This document shows positions 35,310 through 45,501 of a stretch of 64,000 nucleotides of DNA, piece by piece. The notes under the pieces are model-generated. The model had not been told where the DNA came from. It saw only the letters and a program-made list of their open reading frames with translations, and did not search any database. Both the position numbers and the translations under genes were made by a program. This DNA comes from Epichloe hybrida (Eukaryota; Ascomycota; Sordariomycetes; Hypocreales; Clavicipitaceae): positions 124,001-188,000 of the forward strand of contig JAFEKR010000002.1 in assembly GCA_019022495.1 (NCBI GenBank), given 5' to 3'. The first letter of the stretch is position 1. Every line of letters begins with the position of its first letter.

Positions 35310-36512
35310 TCACATCACTGTTGCAGTTTCCTCAGCTATTCTCTCGAAGCCTCTCTTGAATCTCCTTGCTTCTGACTTGAGAAAGTCTACCTGAGCAGTT
35401 TCACTGCGCAAGAACTCGACTCTCATTTCAAATTTCTCTACAACTTGCCGCAGCTTTGTAACCATGGAGCGCACAATGACCTTCTCCAGCACATCCCCCA
35501 GTTGTTCAGACATGTCATAGTTGCCGACTCTGATCTGAGCTCTTGGCCTAGACGTTTCGCGCGATGAGTCCATGAGTGGGTGCATGAGTTCCAATAGGAG
35601 CGATAGTACCACGGCGGCGAGTACATATACTTGAACCTCCACACCACATGAGTGGCACTGTAGGAATCCCGATATACACGACGCTGTCTCTCGTGTGCAG
35701 TGGAGCACATCGTCGAAACCCGCCGCAGCACGGTCAGTCGCCGCGGCGTGTACATTGTTGATTTGTCGTGTCATGGTCCGCACGCAGAAGCACGCTGCCG
35801 AGTCCGCCAAGTCTTTGGAAGAACAGGATGGGGTACCGACAAAGACGCAGTCTGCATCCGTCTCAGCTGCTCCAGGAACATCTTCAACAAGTTTGGAGCC
35901 ACAACTCTGAGGAGGCGTGCGGTAAGTGTTCTGTCAGAATTAGTATTTTTTTTTGGGCTGCCGTGTTTCTCGCGACCAGACTCACCAAGAAAGAGTCAAG
36001 ATCGTCAGCTCCAAATTCCGGCAGTGTGTCTCCAATCATGGAGAAGTACGAGCTTGGCGTAGTTGTCATTGGATGGAGAGAGTGGTTGCATTCTGAAGGT
36101 GGCATCTGTATCAAGTCAAGAACATGGTCTGCTGGCTGAGGACAAGCGGAGCTTCCCCGGCTCGTCATCTGATTAATCTGTGTTTCGTTCTCGGCTGCAG
36201 CTCTCGTGGCTTTCATTCGCTCAATCGTCTTTTTGTTCAGACTGCCCTTTGGCTTGCCTTGGTGGGCTCTGTAGCTATAATGACACGACACATTGCTGCG
36301 AAGCACTCGTTAGCCGCAACCCGCGTAGGAGAGAGAGCATCGGATTTTAAAAGTCAGAGGAATGTATCCTACTCTCTGAGACATCTTATACATGTCGGTT
36401 CTCCAGAACAGCGGACTTTGGCGGCGTGGCATGCATCACAAGCGGAGCGGAGCTTCTTCAACTTCCCATCCGGAGCCGGTGAACTGGGGAGTTGAGAGTG
36501 GCTGGTGAACAT
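35310..36512 (-). CDS. gliZ: Zn2Cys6 transcription factor, AflR/GliZ type
   Basis: Pathway-specific activator. Exons 36512-36373, 36295-35986 and 35930-35310; introns 77 and 55 nt; 356 residues. Exon 1 starts MFTSHSQLPSSPAPDGK and carries the binuclear zinc cluster with spacing C-x2-C-x6-C-x5-C-x2-C. The sixth Cys (NVSC) is supplied by exon 2, at x6. It is followed by the AflR/GliZ-type basic linker HQGKPKGSLNKKTIERM. The third exon holds the C-terminal region with Cys-rich GFLQCHSCGVEVQVY, a hydrophobic helix and RPRAQIRVGNYDM, as in AflR-family regulators. Being at the end of the cluster and in the same orientation as the methyltransferase, it is the likely activator of the set and the candidate ligand of the site at 28108. 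It appears intact. Confidence 0.85.
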
Positions 36513-37005
36513 TGTGCGGAACCTCTCTATGCATTTATGATGCGTTCACCACCCGTACTGGGGATGCCAACGAATTGTTCGATGACGTCTAAATTGAGGG
36601 CCATCGAGGCATAAGTACATGGTTGTAATTGGACTTTATTCGAAGACCTGGTGAGAGTGCCAACACATCGGCCACTGCGCGATGGTCCATGCGTCTGTAG
36701 CAATCAACATTAGCAATCAGGCATTCCGATTTCGCGTCTTTCCGAAGTATCGGGTGCGCACCGTTCAAGGTAAGTCCATAAAAAGCATTTACCCTGCCTT
36801 CGGGTGACTGCAGGCATGTCGACTAGCTTCAACGGTCTAATATAGCACCGACTTGCCATGGAGATTGTTCCACGGATCCATGGTGCTTACTCTGCAGAGT
36901 AAGCTGAGTAATAAGTGGCAAGTGTGGCGGTTTGCTGTTTGGAGCAGCCTGGTGTTTTTCCCGAAGCTGCTGCATTGGTAACCTGCATCTGAAAGAGACC
37001 ATTCG
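36513..37005. other. Upstream region of gliZ-like gene
   Basis: About 490 bp between the regulator start and the 3' end of the RdRP-helicase gene, both minus strand. No gene is seen. It marks the boundary of the ETP cluster, since genes to the right have no ETP role. Confidence 0.45.
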
Positions 37006-40000
37006 TCATGCAATAGCAGTAGAAGTTGTTTGTTCAAGGAGTCTCCTCCAGATTCCCGTACTCTTCTCCTCAACACTGCCTCCACATAGGGTCGCTCGAT
37101 TGCCAATTATGATCAATCCAGCCTTGGCTCGAGTCAAGACTACGTTCAGCCGACGCACATCTTTCAAGAATCCAACTTCTCCATTCTCATTGCAACGCAC
37201 AGAGACGAAGACCACTACATCTGCTTCACGCCCCTGGAAACCGTCGATACTGGATACCTCTGCGTTATCAACATCTCTCAGCAGCTTGGACAAGAGTTCT
37301 CGTTGGCGAGTGTACGGAGTCAACACGGCAAGTGACGGTCGATCCTGCGTGTCTTGCCTTCCATCTGGCGAGAGTCGGCTTCTACCCCCCGGCAAGAGCT
37401 TGCAAATCGAGACACACAGCTCTGCTTGTGCTTGATTCGACTTCGATTTGTGACCAAGATCTTCTCGCCCTGCACTCTCGACGAAGACAATTCTTGAATC
37501 ACGCTGCTCGCCCGGCGGAGCCTTGCTCAAGCCATGAGACCAAGGGAAGCGAGACTTGGGCAACGGTCTGTCACAATCATGGATTCAGCAAATAAAGTTA
37601 AACTTGATACTAATGTAAGTATCGAAAATGTAAATATACCAAGTTCTATATCAACAGGACTTGTTAATTTAGGATTAGCGGGAGCCGTAGGAGCAGCCTG
37701 ATAACAGCTTGCCGGAGTAGAACTCTCGCGATGCAAAACTGCAGATGAATGGATGCATGCGGTATTGCTTGTCGAGCATGATTTTGCCCATGCCGGGAGT
37801 TACTCCTTCGCGGGTATACAATCTCTCGAACAATGAGACGTCAAAGTCGACAGCCAGTGACGTGTTTTGCACAGAGGGTCTTAGTTGAACATGATCACCG
37901 ACCAAAACAGCTTTTGAGCAGCCGCTGACGAGTGGTACCAAAGATGCTGGCTCCGTTTGCTGCGATGCTTCGTCAACAATCACGACGTCGAAAGCCTGGC
38001 CTCGAAGAAGCCCCAGCCCGGCGCCTATGCAAGTCGTGAAGATGATACGTGCCGCTTTTACTCTCTGCTTAGCTTTTCGCATCGTATTCTGGTTCGTGTA
38101 AATCTCTTGTCCTACCAGCGCATCGCAGGTGAATGGGCGGAGGTCATCAGCAACTTTCCTCACCTAAGCACTGATTAGCACCACTTCCACGGAGGTATAT
38201 GCTGGACAAGTTATCACTGCTCCTCACCTCTGTAGAAACTCGCAAGGGAGAAGCTTCTGTAACATCAGCACCGATATCCTTGCCGAGTTGGGCAAGGTAT
38301 CTGCGCATAACATTGTCTACAGCATTGTGAGTCGGGGCAGTAACCAATAGTCGTGACTTTGTGGTTGACTGTAGAGTTCGAATGATTGCCACGATGGTTT
38401 GGGTCTTGCCTGTGCCAGGAGGTCCCCAGATGCAGAGAAGCTTGTTATTTAGGGAGGCCCTCACGGCGGCACATTGGGTCTCATTTAAAGAGTATTCGGG
38501 GGCCAACGCAGCGTTCGTTCCTGTTTCTTGATTGTCGCTCGACGGGCGGACTGCTCCAATAATTTGGTCGGCAACACCACAGCAATTATTCTCAAGAATC
38601 GCAAGATTTCTCACCGCCTCCAACATAGTCTGTGTCGTCACGAACAATCCGCAGTCTTGAATTTTCCAGGAGCACTCTTGGAAGAAGGGTGGTAGTGGAT
38701 GCAAGCAGGCAACCTTCAGCACGCTGCTGTTGCTTTCAACTACGAGTCCATCTACCCACTGAGTTCTCGCCAAAGCAGAACTCTTGGGCGGACTTGCTGT
38801 ACTGAATCGTATGTGGGTATTGGCTTTTGGCGCCGTGCCAGGGGCATCGATTCTGAACGAGACTTGCACCCGCTGTTGGCCGGTAGTTGACTCTGCAGTC
38901 GTCGTGTCTGAAGTCATTCTGAACATTTGTTCCAGCACGACCGAGTCCTGTTGAATCTCACTTACACGATCCAGAGCAATGGCGACGATGTTGCGGACAA
39001 AAAATCGCACCTTCATCGGTCGTCCAACCAGTAGTCGATCACAATCCCGCTCAAGACATCCAAGCAGGAGATCCAGTGCCACATCTACTCGGTGAACCGT
39101 CAAGGCCACTGTCTCTACAAGGTCTGTAAAAGAGTCGAATGAAAGGCTACTTAAATTGCTTAATATTGTCTGGAACGGCGCTACCACAAGTTGGCCATGT
39201 TCACTTTCAGCAAGGATCATGCTTCTCAGTAACAATGGTCCACTATTCTGCAGAATTGCTTCAACTTTGTCTGGCAGACTTGACCAAGAGTCAAGCCGAG
39301 AAAATGAAGCAGAGCAGTAGGGCGCCTTTGGGAGAAATTCCATCAGTACCTGAAGCGTGTCTTCTGTAGCCGTAGCGTCTGCTTCTGGCGTGATGCTGTC
39401 GACCAGTTCATTGTAGCATCGGATCATAACATTTCCCTGCGAATTGTCGATAAGCCAGTCTAAAAGATGTCGGAGATCCGACGGTGTTGTTCTCCGCTTC
39501 AGCAAGGCATAGTTTCCGTGATGCACAACCTCTGCGACTAGGCGAGCTTGCAAGGACCAGTCTACCTCTCTCGGCAAAGGAACATTATATTCCCGTGCTT
39601 CGAGATCAAATAATGGCAATTCTTCATCAGTATCAATCATGTTCTCCCATAAGTCAAGGTGGCGCATAGATCTGGTGTCTCGATTGCTGATAACGTAGAT
39701 TTCCTACAGCCATGAGTTAGCAAGTATTGACGCTGCTCAGCAGATACGTTGCATACCGCAGCGAGTATACCATCTCTGTTGACCCTTCCTATATTCTTTT
39801 GTAGCCCGCGGCTGAATTTTTCCAGCGCAATGCTTGCCCTGAAGTCATAGTTAATCCCTGCTTCGATAGAAGCCATCCTCGCTGTACGGCGATCTTGTCC
39901 TCGGCTTAGGTTCCTGTAGGAGGCGTCATCTGATGGGCTGCGGTTGATGAAGATCCATGTATTGCTACGCTTTTCGTCGAACAGTTGGAAGACATTCTCA

Positions 40001-42684
40001 TCGCAATACAGCCGATACCCCTTCTTAGTAGGCAGACTCAAGCGACCACGCGTCTCCGTTCCTTGAGTATGCGGGAAAGCGAATACACGCACTCGATCCC
40101 CAACAGGAAAGTCGTCCGATTGAACAATCTTCTGTGGTACGTACACGGCCACCGTTAATCTCTCATTGGGACGGAACAGAAGGAGTGTCTTGTGGAAAAC
40201 CTCGAGATTCCGACAAGCCGCGTCCATGAATGTTGCAAGACGATCTTCGGACGACGTGTAAACTCGCTTCCAGTGCATTCCTTGATGACTGAGCTGAAAA
40301 TTGTCTAAATCTTGCCGCTCAGCCAGCTCAGAAGAGCATAGAGCATTCAACACCAGCTTTGGATAGTGGAAAGCTGTAGGCACTTGAGCCAAGACCCACG
40401 ACTTCTCTTCAGGACTCAAGTCATTCATGTTGAAAACATGTAGAATGCTAGAGAAGGGGACATTCATCTTTCTACACCAAGAGAAACTGAGCTTGACCAG
40501 CTCGGCTTCGGACATCATGAGATCTTCTCTGGACAGGAGCTCCTCCATATCGTCCAGCGAAAAACCATTAATCTGATCAGAGCCAAGTTCATTCATGTTA
40601 GACACGAGAACTTCCGCCAGCTCGTGAAGCTCATCAAGAACGAACAAAGGGGCGTCAACTGAAGCTACAGGGGACTTGTCGAACTTCGCAAGCTGGCTGT
40701 CTTTAATCTTGTTTCCATCGACACATTGCGAGAAGAGTCGATTGAGTTCTTGGCATTCTGGGCTCATCGCACCCCTCACACGTGCCCAACGAAGATAGGT
40801 GTTCTTGACACGACCTAAAGAGGCATTGGTGTATCTTGCGAAGTGCAGAACGCGATCGTCGTCCGTGATGGCAGAAAACTGCATCTTCTCACGAACGCCT
40901 GGATAATATGCGGCCTGTGCCACCGTGGTGGGAATGATCTCAGGGTCCCAAGTAACAAAGACTATCTCGCATCAGCATCCTCCCAATTCGGAGAATTAAA
41001 GAATTATTCTTACAGGTATCACCATCAAGATCGCCTCCAGACATCAGGTCTGCGGCGGGGCGGTGGCCAACTACAGGAAACACAATACAGTCCACGAGAT
41101 GAGCCAACTGTGGATGTGCGACAGCATCGAATTTCTGCAAATCCCCAGGATGCAGACATGGATTCCTGGTGACTAGGACCTTTGTCCCTTTGAGAGCATA
41201 AGGCTGTCCGTCGTGATCCATGGTCACTTTGACAGCACATTGGCCTTCCTTGAGAACACCCCAGGCATCGCAGACACCAAATAGCAGCCGGGATTGAGGG
41301 ATGAGTATTCGGCATTTCTGTTCCTCTCTTTTGTTGAGCATCTTGTCAAATTCAAGTCGAATGAATTTTTGGATCGTCGGTCTGACAGCATCGATGGACT
41401 CTAAAAGTACCTTCTCAGCCAAGTCCGGCTTGTTGAGAAAGCTTAGGAATCTGAATGCTGCCTGTGCAACTCTGGAGCCGCTGATTATGAAGTCGAAGTG
41501 CTCTCGCTGCTTCCTGAGGAGGATTTGTCGATCGATACCCAACGCATCGAGAAGAACTATGATTTCGTCGTTGAGATAGCCGAAAGCGTATGGCTGACGG
41601 GAAAGTCATTAGTGCAAGTTCTGACACCGAATCATCCAACAGATTACCTTGGAGTATTCCACAACAGCGAATGATGTATCTTCGCAACCGCTGAACTTCT
41701 TCATGGACTTCCGCATCCGCAGCCAAGGCCCAGTCTTCGCCATGGTAGGATCCACGGTGACAACTCCTTTGTAACCTCGATATCTGAGTTGGAATACCGA
41801 TGGGGTGTATCTCCTGTCGCGAAACACGATACGCGCGCGTCGAGCCAACTCTTGAGCGAAGTTCCTGGCGATGAGGCCACATCCATCGGTGAAGATGTAA
41901 TCACCAGAGACGATATCGGAAATGTCCTCAACTCTCTCCGGATCCACCTTCATAACTACCTGGGCTGTAGAGAAGAGCAGACCAATGCGCTTTGCCTTCT
42001 TGGCGACCGTCTTCAATTTTGTGAAGTCACCAAGCGATTCGATCTGCGTAGCAATCCGATTCCTCGGAGCAGCTCTCAAGTAGCATGTTCGCGATTTTAG
42101 CTGACTGCTGCTGTGACCATAGAAATTGAAGTGCCTCCCATTCAGAAAAATGCCGGCGCGAAGCATCTTGACCATATAGTCACAGCACTGCCGGCCAGTC
42201 GTAGGCTGGGTGACCTCACTGACACGTCCTTCCGTCATGGCTGAGGGCCGAATGGACCTGAAGTCCGAAAACGACACCACGATGAATTGGTCCAGAGAGG
42301 CCTCGCGAATGGCACGATTCATTTCGACGGGATCATAGCGCAGCGTCATATTGTGTCGCATATCTGATGTTGATAAACTTATCAGGACGATGAGGTTGGC
42401 TTGGGTTGCCACGTCGGCTGGAGGCAAGGACGGTACGTCAAATATCCACGACGTGTCATCCACAGAGATCCTATTGCTGAGCAGATGCTCAAAAGATCTC
42501 AGATTCTTTGCAGACATGTTCATGATTGACATTGTAGCGGAAAAGAATTCTCTCACTGCTCGAAGCAATACCAAAGTCATGCAATGCAGCCAGCCAGCAA
42601 ACCCCCGCTCGTCCACGCCAGTAACAATAAAGGCTGACGTTACATTGTGCGTGAAAAGGACCGACCAATCAACGTCAGTAAGAG
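37006..42684 (-). CDS. RNA-dependent RNA polymerase fused to Upf1/Hrr1-type helicase, 5' end truncated
   Basis: The RdRP part would make dsRNA for silencing and the helicase part would assist on RNA. Exons: up to 42684-41648, 41593-41014, 40961-39757, 39703-38228, 38163-37706 and 37567-37006; introns 52-138 nt. All junctions keep frame; about 1,737 residues from the Met at 42580. RdRP: SRTCYLRAAP, FTDGCGLIA, VFQLRYRGYKGVV, and catalytic DLDGD in exon 2. The frame then runs through the 53-nt intron 39704-39756 into the helicase. Helicase motifs: GPPGTGKTQT, VDEASQQTEP, VLVGDHVQLRP, DKQYRMHPF, SSIDGFQGREADV and NVVLTRAK. The open frame upstream of 42580 continues to about 42684 and meets an AG, so N-terminal exons seem lost. 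The last intron contains foreign-looking DNA. QDE-1, SAD-1 and Rdp1 relatives are normally separate from the helicase. Confidence 0.75.
37574..37699. other. Foreign AT-rich insert in helicase region (mitochondrial-like)
   Basis: About 125 bp far richer in A/T than the surrounding helicase, rich in ATA, TTA and AAT codons when read on the plus strand. There it gives an open stretch with NVNIPSSISTGLVNLG. It interrupts the helicase between FYSGKL and PLPKSRFPW. A GT-AG pair (GTTATC at 37705, GTGACAG ending at 37568) would splice it out in frame, so the gene may survive. Organelle or mitochondrial-plasmid origin is a guess from composition only. Confidence 0.45.
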
Positions 42685-42774
42685 CTGGGGCAATTGATAT
42701 TCACGCAAAGAATTTTCCCCAAAAGATTCAACTTCTTTCAAGCTTTCTGTGAGCACAATAACACGAACAGAAAG

Positions 42775-43416
42775 ATGCAACCTACGTGCATATACATCGT
42801 TGGCGCCCAGAGCACGGGCAAATCGACGCTCGTTAACGCATTGGAGGCATCATCTGATGATGGGAACTTGGGCCTTGATCGACCCGTCATCATCAGGGAA
42901 GTTGCTCGCACTGTCCTTTCCAAGTATGACTTCAAAGCGCATGATATCAGCACAAGTGCCAAGCGCTGCTCCACGATACAAACATTGATAATGAAGGCTC
43001 AGTGTTGGCACGAAGAAAACGCTTTGAGAACGGGTTCATGGTTCATATCTGACCGATCGGGTCTTGATCCTATCGTATACGCAGAAAGGCATGTCGGTCC
43101 CGCCTCCGCGAATGAAATGATGTTGATGGACGAATGGAAAAAGCTTCGAGACTCATTGGCGCGGTCGCTGATTTTTGTCTGTGAGATAACAAGCGCCTGG
43201 CTAGTAGACGACGGAGTAAGACTTATGCCGACTGATGGGGAAGATTGGAAAGGCTATCATGAGCTGTTTTGCTCTCGTTTGCATGATCTCGGCTTGGACT
43301 TTCGAGTCATTCCATCTACAATGCTTAATCTTCAGGAAAGGGTTGAACACGTTTGGGAGGAGTGGAACAGAAGTATGAGAGAACAGCTGACAACTAGATT
43401 GCTCCAAGGGAGATAA
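42775..43416 (+). CDS. P-loop NTPase of AAA_28 / NadR-like type
   Basis: Single exon, 213 residues, starting MQPTCIYIVGAQSTGKSTL. The Walker A motif GAQSTGKST lies at residues 10-18. A Walker-B-like hydrophobic strand ends SWFISDRSGLDP, reminiscent of NMN-adenylyltransferase-linked kinases, and an Arg-rich helix follows (KKLRDSLARS). Such stand-alone fungal proteins are annotated as AAA_28 ATPases of unknown function. It is divergent from the truncated RdRP gene, with less than 100 bp between the first recognisable RdRP codon and this ATG. It is not part of the ETP cluster by any known role. Confidence 0.7.
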   Translation: MQPTCIYIVGAQSTGKSTLVNALEASSDDGNLGLDRPVIIREVARTVLSKYDFKAHDISTSAKRCSTIQTLIMKAQCWHEENALRTGSWFISDRSGLDPIVYAERHVGPASANEMMLMDEWKKLRDSLARSLIFVCEITSAWLVDDGVRLMPTDGEDWKGYHELFCSRLHDLGLDFRVIPSTMLNLQERVEHVWEEWNRSMREQLTTRLLQGR

Positions 43417-44540
43417 AATCTGCCAGGATCAGTGAGCAAATTGAAAACAAAGAAATACATTTCTGATGTAACTGGAGCGAGGTGTTTTGTAGGAAAAGAA
43501 CTCTGCTTGCATTCCCGCAAAGATGATTTGACCCTAAGCCGAGGTAATTACCAATACGAATGGTTGTCAGACCTTTGGCTGCGCCACAAAGATGCTCGAG
43601 GTTGGGAGCAAGTCGACAACGGAGATATCGGTAGCGGCGTGGCGAGGGCATCTCGTGAACAGCTGTACGTCCACCCATCTACAGGTTACAATATCCAAAT
43701 GATGCGTTGGTTGAAATCTGCCTCAGCTTGCCTGAGTTTTGAAACTTGAAGTTACATACATGCTTTCCTTCTGCGGCTAGCACACGCTCGTTCAATCCGC
43801 CTCCTTCCATGAGGGTGGAAATTCTGTTCCGGCGCTCATTGGTGGGTATTGAGATTATCTCCTTAAGTTCACCTTGTGGAGTCGCGTTAACTACTCCGTA
43901 GAGTCTGTATGTATCCAATCGGATAAAAGAAAACTAGGTATCTCTTAGCTGCTGTCCACTTTATGGGTCTGTGGGGTCCGCATATTGAATGTATCTCTAG
44001 TTCACTTTTATCTAGTTGGATACATACAGACCCTAGCTAACGTGACTCCTTAAGGTGGACAACAGTTAAGGAGATACATACAATTTACGGGGCCCCTGGA
44101 CCCACAAGGGGGAACATGCTTACATAAGGAGATAGGCGGATACGGCAAGAACCCCTGTCTCGGCAAGTGAAGCTAAGGTACACGAAAGCCGTCATCGGCA
44201 GATCTCGACACGCTGTTTCATCCGATCACGCTTGTGGCGGTCTCTAGTGCCATAACTAGATAGTAAGAAACTTGAACTTAATTAGTACGAGATATCCATA
44301 AGGATAACGCTCTCTACTCTTTACACGCATTTTCGTTCAACAAAGATCCGCAAACAACCTTGGAAGCGAATACAGTCGAGGCATCAAGAGCATCTCGTTC
44401 GACGTTCGAGTCGGAGCCAACCTTTAGCAAGAAGAGAGAGTTAGGCTGAGCGAAAAGCGACGGAGCAGCTAGCGAAAGCAATGGAGGACCAGGCGAAAAA
44501 GAAAAGGAAAAATAGCCAAACCTTTCGGGAAGCGAAGATG
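43417..44540. other. Intergenic region with small inverted-repeat elements
   Basis: No convincing gene. Short open frames on both strands near 43430-43920 lack motifs; the minus-strand 79-codon frame 43918-43679 has fair codon use but no homology I recognise. The middle is occupied by the inverted-repeat complex at 43898-44110. Confidence 0.4.
43898..44110. repeat. Nested inverted-repeat (MITE-like) complex
   Basis: GTCTGTATGTATCCAA near 43905 returns inverted as TTGGATACATACAGAC near 44015, giving a roughly 135-bp unit with about 30-bp inverted ends. A second pair is also inverted: GTATCTCTTAGCTGCTGTCCAC near 43940 against GTGGACAACAGTTAAGGAGATAC near 44055. A third pair is formed by the GGGTCTGTGGGGTCC and GGGGCCCCTGGACCC words. 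The overlap suggests two related small TIR elements, one inserted in or rearranged with the other. Confidence 0.55.
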
Positions 44541-45241
44541 GGATCTGATGTCGGCCAAACACCCGTCAACTTGCCGGTGTCAAGCCAATATTCCACCTAG
44601 CTGCTTTGACTATACCGGTGAACTTGGTGCAAAAGGTCTATGCCGCCGCCAGTTGCTTTGCAAACCACTGGAAGTCACACCCAGGGCACCCAATTCTATT
44701 TTCCAAGCTAGGCTCTCAAGCATTTCCGTCATGGAGATGGGTATATTCCCCTCATCTCGAAACCTGCGGAGCACTACGTCCCAAGATTTCATGCCCGCGT
44801 GGTTTGAGGCGCATTTCTGACGGACGGACTCGAATGCCCGAAAAGACTTGCAAATACCAGACATGACAGAGCCATTTCTGTTCTTGCAAGGGGTCTTGCA
44901 CGAAGAGACTGAAAAGTTGGGCGGAGAGTCGAATGAACTTGACTCAAGGCGAGGCGATAGGACTTTGGACGCTGCTGTGTCGAAGTGGAGGACCAAGTTT
45001 GGGAGGGACACACCAATGTACTTCGACCATGTCCAAGATGACGCGTATGTTGACATCAAGATGGCGCGGCAACCTGTGTATCTGCTCAAGAGCATCGATT
45101 GGCCTTTATGTAACGTGGGAGGAGTACGAGGGTGCTGAGCAACAAGGGCACTGCTGGCTCAAAGAGCCAGAGGAGCTGGACGACGTCGTGAATTTCCTCG
45201 AAATGCACGTATTAGGTAAATTCAGTCTCAACATGGGTTAA
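44541..45241 (+). pseudogene. Unrecognised coding-like fragment(s)
   Basis: Two plus-strand frames look coding in patches. One, at 44848-45115, reads LHEETEKLGGESNELD...KWRTKFGRDTPMYFDHVQDD; the other, at 45090-45241, reads YVTWEEYEGAEQQGHCWLKEPEELDDVVNFLE. They are in different frames with a one- or two-base offset near 45110 and no good intron between. This may be a broken gene of unknown family or chance; no function is proposed. Confidence 0.3.
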
Positions 45242-45501
45242 GATGAAAGTCGGTATGAATGTCCTCATGCTAACCTCAGCGTATACCGTCATTATGCGCT
45301 GACGCCCAAATGTGTCCCAAATACGTTATCAAGGTCGTACATGATCAAAACTTTAGGTTATATGTACCAAAAAAAGTGATAAGTATAGCACTAGCAAGGC
45401 AAAAAAAAAACCATGGTCATCACGCCAAGGCGACATCACAAGGAGAGTTCCTCCGACATCTCTGCAAAACTCACACATCACACATGCTGGAGTTCTCTCT
45501 C

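Noticed and set aside
39637..39703. Separate stop for the RdRP and separate start for the helicase
   Set aside because: The stop at 39637 is reached only if the 53-nt intron is read through, and splicing gives a continuous frame. The two-gene option is kept as the refuting test of the fusion finding.
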